This document shows, piece by piece, positions 1-11,491 of a stretch of 64,000 bases of DNA. Source of the DNA: Chondrosia reniformis (taxonomy: Eukaryota; Porifera; Demospongiae; Chondrillida; Chondrillidae); contig OX359196.1 in the NCBI GenBank assembly GCA_947172415.1, forward strand, positions 7,255,901 to 7,319,900, written 5' to 3'. Positions within the stretch are counted from its first letter, which is position 1, and every line of letters starts with the position of its first letter. Under the pieces are notes generated by a model that saw only the letters and a list, made by a program, of their open reading frames with translations, did no database searches and had not been told where the DNA came from. A program made the position numbers and the translations under genes.

Positions 1-1
1 A

Positions 2-64
2 ACTACAGGAACTAGTTCTGAGGAAGAGGTGAAGGAGGAAGCAGTGACTTCAAAGGAAACTTAG
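2..64 (+). CDS. C-terminal end of an upstream gene (partial)
   Basis: The first bases are open in one frame and end at a TAG at 62-64. They encode about 20 residues rich in Glu, Lys, Ser and Thr (SSEEEVKEE core). An acidic tail just before an intergenic gap is typical of a gene's last exon. A CAG at 6-8 could instead be a splice acceptor inside this piece. Too little is present to name a family, and a chance open stretch cannot be excluded. Confidence 0.3.
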   Translation, partial: TTGTSSEEEVKEEAVTSKET

Positions 65-456
65 CTAATAGCTGTAGCTGTAATTCGGAATTGTTTGTAA
101 TATTGATAATCTACTCGACTTGTGTATATCTTATTTTTGTTTGACAGATGTTCAAAAGCTATCTTTTCCCGCAGTTAATTACGTCATATGACACGTGACA
201 ACTATGGCGACGCCCAGTTAAAAAAGTTGTTAGCCAATTCAACCAAAAGATTCGTCTTGGAAGTCTGCAGGAAGGAGTGAAGGTAAAATTCATTCCATCT
301 AGTATTCTAAGGACTAAAATACATCTTAATTGAGAACATTTAAAGGCATTTGGACAGCTCTTTCCTATGCCTGGTAGCTACATCATAAGCCTACCACAAC
401 ACGGATAAACTACGACTGAATGTGCTTCATTTCTTACTTTTTAGATTCTAATACAC
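65..456 (+). promoter_or_regulatory. Intergenic region and 5' UTR with probable UTR intron
   Basis: No coding signal. A CACGTG E-box-type hexamer lies at 192-197, next to an ACGTCAT CRE-like motif at 181-187. A donor AG|GTAAAA at 282/283 and an acceptor TTTTTAG ending at 444 would remove a 162-bp intron and leave a leader 12 bases before the ATG at 457. The splice sites are seen; their use and the regulatory role of the motifs are inferred. Confidence 0.4.
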
Positions 457-1947
457 ATGCCTCGGGTGAAAAGACTTAAATCAACGGAATTTTACAGAAC
501 AAATCTTAAAAGTTACCGTTTTTCTGGGCAATGTACTAGAGAAGAAAGACTTTTCAATCAATTACCGCCTTCTTCGACGCTAATGGATCAGCAACATCCT
601 TTTGTTGACGCTTCCACTAATACTGATACAGATGTCACATTGTTTGAAGAGACTGACGAGCAGCCAGAGGCTCCTCCTCTGGATGAGGAGGCAGACCAGC
701 CTGTACCAGAAAGGCAGGAGGAAAACCCTGCAATTGAGGAACGGAGGAGGCAAAGAAGGCAGCAGTTTTGGTTTGGAAACATGCCATGGCCAAGACCTCC
801 TCCCAACTTTGTGCCAGATAGATCTAGTGTCCACTTTGCCACAACAATCATTAGGCTGTCAGAAGCTCTGGACCCCCATGCCGTTGGTGAAGTAACCTAC
901 TATCTCAGGAATATCCGTTGCCCTGATGGTAGTCCTTTCTTTGCCGGTCCCTGGTCAGCCGACAGATCAGAGGGTTTCTATAAAATATTTAATGATCTAG
1001 AGAAAATGAAGCTGATTAATACTCGCGATGCCTACTACCTCTTGAACATTCTAGAAGAACTAGATAAACCCACCCACTACCATTTTGTCCACAGGTTCCA
1101 CAGTATGTTAAAACTACTGGAGCCCACACAAGGCCTACCAGAGATTCTAGTAAAAGATAGGTTTCTCTTTGCTGTTAGTGTTGCCATGGAGAACCTTCCT
1201 GCATGCACTTATGAGGAAGTGTTACGGGTCAAAATGTGCATTTCCAAAGTATTTGGTCTGGAAAACTACATCACTCAGTATGTTGGTTGGAAGCTTGGAG
1301 GGCACAGAGAGTCCATTTTATATTTTCAAGCTCCTTTCAGCTATTTGGAACACATTTTATTTAGTCTCTGCTGCAAGGTGACGTCATTTCTCCCAGACCT
1401 CCTGCATATATTTACTTTCTATATCAATCTGGACATCTGCAAGAGTATAATGCCAGAAAATCTCCTCTTTCTTCTGCGAGATTTAAAGAGTCTGTGTATG
1501 CCGTATACAGTTAATGCTAAGGATATACCTTCAATATATTTAAGATTTTCTGATGAAGACAAGTTCTACTTCATTACCAAACCAGTGGAGCAATCTGGAG
1601 AAGAAACAGTCAAAAACATCTTGGCCTACCTCACAGTAAAAGAAGAACCACAACACCCCATTTTAAATACCGTAATGCTGGTGAAGAGAGCAATGAAAGA
1701 ACAAATTGGTGCTGTGGAGATGAATCCCCTTCTGTTCACTTGTGGAAAGCTAGAAGATTTGAGAACTCAAAGCATCAGTCACGAAAAAGAACTTGAGACT
1801 GACCTCATTTTCACTATTGTCTACCTTTCTGATGATGACTGTTTGATGACAGTCAATAATGTCGATCCTATACCTAAAATCCATACAGACACCCAAGAAT
1901 ATGGCATTACTGATGTAACTGATGTGCCAGCTAATGTCCTTAAGTAG
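457..1947 (+). CDS. DED-like domain protein, single coding exon
   Basis: An uninterrupted 496-residue frame in otherwise intron-rich DNA. Residues about 45-105 are acidic, Pro-rich and then Arg-rich, probably disordered. Residues about 125-213 resemble a death effector domain: a first helix (FATTIIRLSEAL), a helix around VGEVTYYLRN, and the typical late segment FNDLEKMKLINTRDAYYLL leading into NILEELDKP. DEDs are homotypic interaction domains of apoptosis and innate signalling. The segment between these helices (PDGSPFFAGPW) is longer than usual. Residues 225-496 are unrecognised; the part near 250-310 (FGL, GGHRESILYF) loosely recalls the N-terminal region of the ankyrin protein at 55.6 kb. 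The start is the first ATG after the proposed UTR intron. DED assignment is by pattern only; a DED-like helical bundle of another class is the main alternative. Confidence 0.7.
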   Translation: MPRVKRLKSTEFYRTNLKSYRFSGQCTREERLFNQLPPSSTLMDQQHPFVDASTNTDTDVTLFEETDEQPEAPPLDEEADQPVPERQEENPAIEERRRQRRQQFWFGNMPWPRPPPNFVPDRSSVHFATTIIRLSEALDPHAVGEVTYYLRNIRCPDGSPFFAGPWSADRSEGFYKIFNDLEKMKLINTRDAYYLLNILEELDKPTHYHFVHRFHSMLKLLEPTQGLPEILVKDRFLFAVSVAMENLPACTYEEVLRVKMCISKVFGLENYITQYVGWKLGGHRESILYFQAPFSYLEHILFSLCCKVTSFLPDLLHIFTFYINLDICKSIMPENLLFLLRDLKSLCMPYTVNAKDIPSIYLRFSDEDKFYFITKPVEQSGEETVKNILAYLTVKEEPQHPILNTVMLVKRAMKEQIGAVEMNPLLFTCGKLEDLRTQSISHEKELETDLIFTIVYLSDDDCLMTVNNVDPIPKIHTDTQEYGITDVTDVPANVLK

Positions 1948-2244
1948 GAGAGAGGAGATCTTTCCCAAGGATATGACCACGAAAGACTTGTGACGTGTCT
2001 TAAACATGTAACATTTGTAATGTTTGTTAGTCTTTTTGTATTTAGCATATCATGCATGTTTGCATTATACTTTTGGTTTCTTCGATTTTCATCGGTATTT
2101 TTTTAGGGATTTTCCCTCTGTTACATTTCGTAGGAACCATGAGTCAGCGAGTCAGCGATTCTACGAATGTTTTGCTCATACTCTGAAACCCGAAGCGATA
2201 TATAAAGGAAGCTACGAGCATGACATGTCACTCAAGGAATCCTG

Positions 2245-4675
2245 ATGGCGCTAGACAAAGAAAAGTACAACAGCGAAAAGCCGTCCAATCGCGAGACAAG
2301 CGTCTTCGATCAATTTTCAAGGGGAACTTTTGCTCCGGCATTAATGCCTTTCGATCTATTGAGACCACCAAATTCTTTACTCTCTCAATTTTTCAGATAT
2401 TTTCTTAAAGAAGAATCGTTACCTCGAGATGAACTGTTGGAAGGAATGAAACTTTCAGCCTGTCAGATAGCTGCTTTAAAAAGAGTGAAATTTATTGCTA
2501 CCACGGTCACCAATATCACTATGAAATCAGCAACCAAAGTAGTAGAGGAGAGACTGTCTAATTTAGGCTTCTCTGAAAAGGAAAGAACAAGGTTTGTCGC
2601 GTCAAAATGTATAATATATGTATAATGTTTGTCGCATTAACACGCGGAATAATGAATGTCTATATATTCGTTTCATTTTATCTAATCACAAATTATATTT
2701 TCGGTTACACAAATAATTATAATAGAATAATTTTTATAGAGCTATAGAGTATGTTCAGAAGGAAGCCCCCATTATTCTACACTTCAAGCCAGTAGCGTCG
2801 CTTAATGGACTAGCTGAAGATGGAAAGTACAAGAATTTCATGGAGACTGGATTCACCAATGGCTCTTCAGATAAGGATTGGCGTACATTTTGGGAGGTAA
2901 TCAATATAGTTCAAACATGTGTAGAACTTGGAAATAAGCTTAGCTCCATCCAAATCTTTATAACCATCAGCAGTAATGCATTATGATGCATCAATGAAAA
3001 TCAACCTTTGAGTATAATGTATATGTAGTCAAATTGAATAATTACTGAATTTTGAAAACTTCCCTAGAATAAACCTGACATTGCTTGCTAAAGAGACAGT
3101 TATTAAGTTAACTCATATTTCCAGTTGTATATGTATTATACATAATTCAATTTATAATATATATAATTTCAGAATATTTGTTTCTATGGAAGCTACACCT
3201 CTGAACATGTAAAAGCGGAAGAGAAACCAAAGTATGGTGTCCTTAATATAAGTGAGACATTAAAAATATATAGCTAAATAAATGGTATACTTGACAAATA
3301 TCTTGACATTGTAATATAGCTAATGATAAAAGAGGAAGTTTTCATTGCTGGGATCGATATGGCAGGGCATATATTAAGGTATTATAGAGAATATACACGC
3401 ATACATGATGAAGACCTCCGGGTCAAAACATTCAATTTGTTTTAAATACAATTGTTGCTGAGTCTCAATAAATTAGTATACTCATTATGAACACAACAAA
3501 AAACCCTTATCACTTCACGCATACATATATACATGTAGAATGCATACATACATAGCAATGGTGATTTGCTGTGAAAGAATGTAGACAAGGAAAAATATAT
3601 ATAGTGAGCTCAAAAGAGTGATCATGGGGGAGTTATATACATGTAATTTTACATTAAATGTTATACCTTTACTTATATTATATACATGGGCCTATCCTAA
3701 ATCTTTCCTGTTCCTCCGGCCCATCACACTTATGTAAGTATGAGAATCTCTTGTATATCTATACATATATATATATAGCGGTATAGGACATGCCCTTGTA
3801 TTATGCAGCTGCATACTCAGGTACGTCGTAGATCAACCCTTTCTTCTCAAGACAGTTCCTACATGCATCCAGTGACAGACTTTAGCAGCTCAGACCATGT
3901 TGCTCTAATAATGCAGAGCTTCAATGACAAAGAACTAAGAGAAGTATGATTTTTGTATATAAGTTTGTATTGCTATATTTGTGATACAATTACAATATAT
4001 AAAAAATCTAAGATACCATTTTCCTACATGCTATGCCTATTCTGTAAAGAGCCTATAGGGGAACTAAACCTGAAGAGAGCTTTGGATGAAGATACAGGAG
4101 TCTTTTCTTCCTTCTTTTCCCTTCTTTCATCTTCTTCTCCACTGGATCAGACAGCCGTTTCTGGGAATTCCACCCTTCATCAATGATCCTGGGAGTCTTT
4201 GTCTTTTCTTTATCTTGATCTTCTGTGAATCCTTGGTATATACGTATGTAACTGTCATGCAATATAGCATTAAGTATAGTATACAGTGTTTAAGTGACAT
4301 GTTAAAACATGGGTAAATCTAAATTGGCCACTCTATAACTATACATTTTTCTTTAATTAGGTCACAAAAGTAGCCAATGGATATAAGGATCATGGGAATT
4401 CAGAGTGTATCAGTCCTTATAAGGAGGTTCATACACACATACATGACAATTCTTTTCTATGGTGTTGTGTAATGTATATATACTGGGTGCATGGAATGTT
4501 CTATATACTGTCTCTTTTAATTACCTAGGTACAGATACATGGATCCATTGATCTACAACAAGATGTTGAGAAAATGGTGCTACACAATCATTTTAAGGAC
4601 AATGAAGATATTATGAAGAAACTGGAAGAAATTCAAAGGAAGTATCATATCTCACATGAGTGGGTGGATGACTAA
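2245..4675 (+). CDS. DUF3626-family protein, seven exons
   Basis: Exons 2245-2591, 2740-2896, 3173-3251, 3320-3378, 3809-3943, 4361-4426 and 4529-4675 join in frame with GT-AG introns to give about 329 residues, close to the usual ~300 of the family. The landmarks of DUF3626 occur in order: LSACQIAAL; IILHFKP (family HFHP-type motif); an EDGKYKNFMETGFTNG block (family DG.Y.SQFETGTSNG); CFYGSY; KPKYGVLN; RGSFHCWDRYGRAYIK; and VQIHGSIDLQQDVEKMVL near the C-terminus. The biochemical function of the family is not known to me. The family is mainly bacterial, so ancient transfer followed by intron gain is possible, though age cannot be judged here. The ~75 N-terminal residues are not recognised. 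A divergent satellite array starts within about 30 bases of the stop codon. Confidence 0.82.
4013..4240 (+). repeat. Interspersed repeat family C, copy 1 (in DUF3626 intron 5)
   Basis: A ~230-bp sequence with a CCTATAGGGGAACTAAACCT core and a GGGAATTCCACCCTTCATCA segment. It matches, inverted, 33600-33835, and in pieces 18755-18870 and 19015-19095. It is a dispersed non-coding repeat, so the small frames inside it are not genes. Class unknown; no terminal repeats seen. Confidence 0.6.
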
Positions 4676-4699
4676 ATTGGAATTAAAATTATAATTATA

Positions 4700-5104
4700 T
4701 TACTAACATTTCTGTGAATATTGACATATAGAGAGTTTAATTTTCGTATCTCTCCATTTGACAGAGTTACAGCCCTAAATGTACATCTAATTCTGGCATA
4801 CCAAGTTAATGTATGGTGGGCAAATTTTGACATACTTTATATAAAATTTTGAAAACTCATTGGTCATGCTTTATAGTTGTCTGTAAATGCTGACACCAAG
4901 TATTAGCTTCATATCGTTCCATTTGTCAGAGTTACAGCCCTAAATGTACATTTAATTCTGGCAAACCAAGTTAATGTATGGTGAGAGATAGAGCAAATTT
5001 TGAAATTTCCAAAATTCATTGGCCATGCTTTATAGTTGCCTGTAAATGCTGACACCAAGTATTAGCTTCATATACTTCTATTTGATAGAGTGGCAGCACA
5101 AACA
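4700..5104 (+). repeat. 169-bp satellite, divergent left-edge monomers
   Basis: About two and a half monomers carrying the satellite signatures TACAGCCCTAAATGTACAT, AAGTTAATGTATGGTG and TGTCTGTAAATGCTGACACC. They differ from the interior monomers (for example ACACCAAGTATTAG in place of ACACAAAGATTTAG). Diverged edge units are expected where unequal exchange no longer homogenises an array. Confidence 0.8.
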
Positions 5105-6165
5105 TGTTCAATATATCATACGAACAATTGCGTAATAATATAAATGGCCTACCGTAAGAAGGTCGAATAATTATTTTTTAATATATCTCAAAAATTATAA
5201 AATTTTCAAAGATTGTTTCAGCGTGTACACGCATAGTATATAGTACTTGATTGTTGTTGAAGTAGTATCTATCCATATAAAATATATGGGTGTCGTTAAA
5301 GTGAAATTTCGTCAATCGACAGCCAACGAAACTCCAAAGAAAAAAAGTTGGGCCATACCGAACGCTACCATCCACGACGCTCATAGGCCGGGATCGTTGG
5401 TAACGTTCAATCGAATCTGCCGAAGCAAATTACTGCCGAGTTGAGCATTGGGTGTCACTTGCGTGAGAAGAACCAGCTCTTCTCGATATGGCCGACTCAT
5501 ATGAATCCTAAGATTGATATCAGATGCCAATCCCACATTACGTGGAACCCCCCCGAAATCCGGATTATTGGTGAGCACGTCTCTATGGCACCAACCGATT
5601 AGGAGACAGCTTCAGAGTCTAAGCGCTACCAACCTCTATGGGAACCGCAACCACCATAGAGATGTGTCCAGGTAGGCCTACTATATAAGGTTTTTCGCTT
5701 CTATTTATATGAAGTTTTGTCCAAAGAAAACGGTTGTGGTTGGGACCTTTTTTAATACATTTCTCGTTATTTCCAGATCAGTGAATTGTTTCAAGCAAGT
5801 TTAAAGACATAGGCAGTATTAGTGGTTCACCTGAAAACTGGGAAAAGCGAAATAAATCCTGTAAGTGTCTTGATGGGCCGAGGAGAACGACTTTTCTGAT
5901 CCCAATTATTTTCGAGAAATCGTCAATTTATTCCACTTTAATTCCAGACCAGTGAATCGTTCCAAGCAATTTTACACACATACGTAGTATTTCCAATACA
6001 TCTCAAAACTGTGGCAAATGGATAAAAGCCGGTATGTGGCTTGGTGGAGGGAGGAGAGCGACTTTTCATGATACAGAAAACTAGAGATAGTGAGAGGTCC
6101 GATATTTATCGCCTGTACGATATTAATGTCTATGATCGATATTTCAACTAGACCGGTTTTATTAG
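5105..6165 (+). repeat. Block A, copy 1
   Basis: First of four copies of a ~1.05-kb non-satellite block. The left half has a conserved core from about 5245 to 5660. The right half is an internal direct duplication of ~172 bp, each half containing TTCCAGA.CAGTGAAT and ending in CGACTTTTC (about 5772-5895 and 5944-6066). This copy differs from the others in the left half. A short deletion near 5408 and an insertion near 5515 break the reading frame that stays open in copies 2-4. Confidence 0.8.
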
Positions 6166-7084
6166 ATGTCTGTGAATGCTGACACAAAGCTTTAACTGCA
6201 TATCTCTCAATTTGATAGAGTGACAGCCCTCAATGAACATTAAATTCTGGTATACAAAGTTAATGTATGGTGAGAGATGGGGCAAATTTTAAGTTTCACC
6301 AAAATTTCAAAAACACATTAGACATGTTCTATAGATGTCTGTGAATGCTGACACAAAGATTTAGCTTCATATCTCTCCGTTTGATGGAGTGACAGCCCTC
6401 AATGTACATTAAATTCTGGTATACCAAGTTAATGTATGGTGAGAGATAGGGCAAATTTTAAGTTTCACCAAAATATCAAAAACCCATTGGACATGTTCTA
6501 TAGATGTCTGTGAATGCTGACACAAAGATTTAGCTTCATATCTCTCCATTTGATGGAGTGACAGCCCTCAATGTACATTAAATTCTGGTATACAAAGTTA
6601 ATGTATTGTGAGAGATGGGGCAAATTTTAAGTTTCACCAAAATTTCAAAAACACATTAGACATGTTCTATAGATGCCTGTGAATGCTGACACAAAGTTAC
6701 AGCTTCATATCTCTCCATTTGATGGAGTGACAGCCCTCAATGAACATTAAATTCTGGTATACAAAATTAATGTATGGTGAGAGATAGGGCAAATTTTAAG
6801 TTTCACCAAAATTTCAAAAACACATTAGACATGTTCTATAGATGTCTGTGAATGCTGACACAAAGATTTAGCTTCATATCTCTCCATTTGATGGAGTGAC
6901 AGCCCTCAATGTACATTAAATTCTGGTATACAAAGTTAATGTATTTTGAGAGATGGGGCAAATTTTAAGTTTCACCAAAATTTCAAAAAACCATTGGACA
7001 TGCTCTATAGATGTTTGTGAATGCTGACACAAAGATTTAGCTTCATATCTCTCCATTTGATGGAGTTACAGAACTACAGTTAAT
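6166..7084 (+). repeat. 169-bp satellite array 1 (about 5.4 monomers)
   Basis: The landmark GACATGTTCTATAGATG recurs at 6321, 6490, 6659 and 6828, exactly 169 bp apart. Each unit also contains GAGTGACAGCCCTCAATG and AATTCTGGTATAC. No coding signal. Confidence 0.92.
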
Positions 7085-8148
7085 GTACTGCTTTGTTAGA
7101 GAAAGTTGCGTAATACTATATATGGCCGACCGTTAGAAGGTATATAATAAAGACAAAAGTCCATACTATATCTGAAAATCTAGAATACTTTCCAATTTTT
7201 TATACATAGGGATATGCACTGTGTAGTACTTGATTGTTATTGAAGTACTATCTATCCATATATTTTATATGGATCTCGTTAAAGTGAAATTTCGTCAATC
7301 GACAGCCAACGAAACTCCAAAGAAAAAAAGTTGGACCATACCGAACGCTACCATCCACGACGCTCATAGGCCGGGATCGTTGGTAACGTTCAACTTATCG
7401 AATCTGCCGAAGCAAATTACTGCCGAGTTGAGCATTGGGTGTCACTTGCGTGAGAAGAACCAGCTCTTCTCGATATGGCCGACTCATATGAATCCTAAGA
7501 TATCAGATGCCAATCCCACATTACGTGGAACCCCCCCGAAATCCGGATTATTGGTGAGCACGTCTCTATGGCACCAACCGATTAGGAGACAGCTTCAGAG
7601 TCTAAGCGCTACCAACCTCTATGGGAACCGCAACCACCATAGAGATGTGTCCAGGTAGGCCTACTATATAAGGTTTTTCGCTTCTATTTATATGAAGTTT
7701 TGTCCAAAGAAAACGGTTGTGGTTGGGACCTTTTTTAATACATTTCTCGTTATTTCCAGATCAGTGAATTGTTTCAAGCAAGTTTAAAGACATAGGCAGT
7801 ATTAGTGGTTCACCTGAAAACTGGGAAAAGCGAAATAAATCCTGTAAGTGTCTTGATGGGCCGAGGAGAACGACTTTTCTGATCCCAATTATTTTCGAGA
7901 AATCGTCAATTTATTCCACTTTAATTCCAGACCAGTGAATCGTTCCAAGCAATTTTACACACATACGTAGTATTTCCAATACATCTCAAAACTGTGGCAA
8001 ATGGATAAAAGCCGGTATGTGGCTTGGTGGAGGGAGGAGAGCGACTTTTCATGATACAGAAAACTAGAGATAGTGAGAGGTCCGATATTTATCGCCTGTA
8101 CGATATTAATGTCTATGATCGATATTTCAACTAGACCGGTTTTATTAG
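7085..8148 (+). repeat. Block A, copy 2
   Basis: Nearly identical to copy 3 throughout and to copy 1 in the right half. It starts near GTTGCGTAATACTATATATG and ends at GACCGGTTTTATTAG. A 142-codon frame beginning with TTG is open at 7230-7658. Because the sister copies are almost identical, this openness says little about selection. Confidence 0.85.
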
Positions 8149-10434
8149 ATGTCTGTGAATGCTGACACAAAGCTTTAACTTCATATCTCTCAATTTGATA
8201 GAGTGACAGCCCTCAATGAACATTAAATTCTGGTATACAAAGTTAATGTATGGTGAGAGATGGGGCAAATTTTAAGTTTCACCAAAATTTCAAAAACACA
8301 TTAGACATGTTCTATAGATGTCTGTGAATGCTGACACAAAGAATTAACTTCATATCTCTCCGTTTGATGGAGTGACAGCCCTCAATGTACATTAAATTCT
8401 GGTATACCAAGTTAATGTATGGTGAGAGATAGGGCAAATTTTAAGTTTCACCAAAATATCAAAAACCCATTGGACATGTTCTATAGATGTCTGTGAATGC
8501 TGACACAAAGATTTAGCTTCATATGTCTCCATTTGATGGAGTGACAGCCCTCAATGTACATTAAATTCTGGTATACAAAGTTAATGTATTGTGAGAGATA
8601 GGGCAAATTTTAAGTTTCACCAAAATTTCAAAAACACATTAGACATGTTCTATAGATGCCTGTGAATGCTGACACAAAGTTACAGCTTCATATCTCTCCA
8701 TTTGATGGAGTGACAGCCCTCAATGAACATTAAATTCTGGTATACAAAATTAATTTATGGTGAGAGATAGGGCAAATTTTAAGTTTCATCAAAATTTCAA
8801 AAATCCATTGGACATGTTCTATAGATGTCTGTTAATGCTGACACAAAGATTTAGCTTCATATCTCTCCATTTGATAGAGTGACAGCCCTCAATGTACATT
8901 AAATTCTGGTATATACAAAGTTAATGTATGGTGAGAGATAGTGCAAATTTGGGTGAATATCAAAATTTGCAAAATTTATTGGAAACATTTCATACATGTC
9001 TGTGAATGCTGACACAAAGTTACAGCTTCACATATATATCTCTCCGTTTGATGGAGTGACAGCCCTCAATGTACATTAAATTCTGGTATACCAAGTTAAT
9101 GTATGGTGAGAGATAAGGCAAATTTTAAGTTTCACCAAAATTTCAAAAACACATTAGACATGTTCTATAGATGTCTGTGAATGCTGACACAAAGATTTAG
9201 CTTCATATCTCTCCATTTGATGGAGTGACAGCCCTCAATGTACATTAAATTCTGGTATACAAAATTAATTTATGGTGAGAGATAGGGCAAATTTTAAGTT
9301 TCATCAAAATTTCAAAAATCCATTGGACATGCTCTATAGATGTCTGTGAATGCTGACACAAAGATTTAGCTTCATATCTCTCCATTTGATAGAGTGACAG
9401 CCCTCAATGTACATTAAATTCTGGTATATATACAAAGTTAATGTATGGTGAGAGATAGTGCAATTTTGGGTGAATATCAAAATTTGCAAAATTTATTGGA
9501 AACATTTCATACATGTCTGTGAATGCTGACACAAAGTTACAGCTTCATATCTCTCCGTTTGATGGAGTGACAGCCCTCAATGTACATTAAATTCTGGTAT
9601 ACCAAGTTAATGTATGGTGAGAGATAGGGCAAATTTTAAGATTCATGAAAATTTCAAAAATCCATTGGACATGTTCTATAGATGTCTGTGAATGCTGACA
9701 CAAAGATTTAGCTTCATATCTCTCCATTTGATGGAGTGACAGCCCTCAATGTACATTAAATTCTGGTATATATACAAAGTTAATGTATTGTGAGAGATGG
9801 GGCAAATTTTAGGTTTCACCAAGATTTCAAAAACACATTAGACATGCTCTATAGATGTCTGTGAATGCTGACACAAAGATTTAGCTTCATATCTCTCCAT
9901 TTGATAGAGTGGCAGCCCTCAATGTACATTAAATTCTGGTATATATACTTACAAAGTTAATGTATGGTGAGAGATAGGGCAAATTTGGGTGAATATCAAA
10001 ATTTGCAAAATTTATTGGAAACATTTCATACATGTCTGTTAATGCTGACACAAAGTTACAGCTTCATATCTCTCCATTTGATGGAGTGACAGCCCTCAAT
10101 GTACATTAAATTCTGGTATACCAAGTTAATGGTGAGAGATGGGGCAAATTTTAAGTTTCACCAAAATTTCAAAAACACATTAGACATGTTCTATAGATGT
10201 CTGTGAATGCTGGCATAAAGATTTAACTTCATATCTCTCCGTTTGATGGAGTGACAGCCCTCAATGTACATTAAATTCTGGTATACAAAGTTAATGTATG
10301 GTGAGAGATAGGGCAAATTTTAAGTTTCACCAAAATATCAAAAATCCATTGGACATGTTCTATAGATGTCTGTGAATGCTGACACAAAGATTTAGCTTCA
10401 TATCTCGCTATTTGATAGAGTTACAGAACTACAG
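8149..10434 (+). repeat. 169-bp satellite array 2 (about 13.5 monomers)
   Basis: Same monomer as array 1. Two sequence types alternate: the common one with GGCAAATTTTAAGTTTCA, and a rarer one with GGGTGAATATCAAAATTTGC. The rarer type appears near 8945, 9465 and 9985, about 520 bp apart, so part of this array is a three-monomer higher-order repeat. Confidence 0.92.
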
Positions 10435-11491
10435 TTAATATACGGAGAAAGTTGCGTAATACTATATATGGCCGACCGTTAGAAGGTATATAATAAAGAC
10501 AAAAGTCCATACTATATCTGAAAATCTAGAATACTTTCCAATTTTTTATACATAGGGATATGCACTGTGTAGTACTTGATTGTTATAGAAGTACTATCTA
10601 TCCATATATTTTATATGGATCTCGTTAAAGTGAAATTTCGTCAATCGACAGCCAACGAAACTCCAAAGAAAAAAAGTTGGACCATACCGAACGCTACCAT
10701 CCACGACGCTCATAGGCCGGGATCGTTGGTAACGTTCAACTTATCGAATCTGCCGAAGCAAATTACTGCCGAGTTGAGCATTGGGTGTCACTTGCGTGAG
10801 AAGAACCAGCTCTTCTCGATATGGCCGACTCATATGAATCCTAAGATATCAGATGCCAATCCCACATTACGTGGAACCCCCCCGAAATCCGGATTATTGG
10901 TGAGCACGTCTCTATGGCACCAACCGATTAGGAGACAGCTTCAGAGTCTAAGCGCTACCAACCTCTATGGGAACCGCAACCACCATAGAGATGTGTCCAG
11001 GTAGGCCTACTATATAAGGTTTTTCGCTTCTATTTATATGAAGTTTTGTCCAAAGAAAACGGTTGTGGTTGGGACCTTTTTTAATACATTTCTCGTTATT
11101 TCCAGATCAGTGAATTGTTTCAAGCAAGTTTAAAGACATAGGCAGTATTAGTGGTTCCCCTGAAAACTGGGAAAAGCGAAATAAATCCTGTAAGTGTCTT
11201 GATGGGCCGAGGAGAACGACTTTTCTGATCCCAATTATTTTCGAGAAATCGTCAATTTATTCCACTTTAATTCCAGACCAGTGAATCGTTCCAAGCAATT
11301 TTACACACATACGTAGTATTTCCAATACATCTCAAAACTGTGGCAAATGGATAAAAGCCGGTATGTGTCTTGGTGGAGGGAGGAGAGCGACTTTTCATGA
11401 TACAGAAAACTAGAGATAGTGAGAGGTCCGATATTTATCGCCTGTACGATATTAATGTCTATGATCGATATTTCAACTAGACCGGTTTTAT
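10435..11491 (+). repeat. Block A, copy 3
   Basis: Nearly identical to copy 2, with the same open 142-codon stretch at 10576-11004 and the same internal ~172-bp duplication in its right half. Near identity over ~1 kb indicates recent duplication or exchange of a whole block-plus-satellite cassette. Confidence 0.85.

Noticed and set aside
7230..7658. 142-codon frame repeated in block A copies (also 10576-11004 and 16178-16606) as a possible selfish gene
   Set aside because: It starts with TTG, has no recognisable domain, is broken in the more diverged copy 1, and the intact copies are near-identical through recent duplication, so openness is not evidence of selection.
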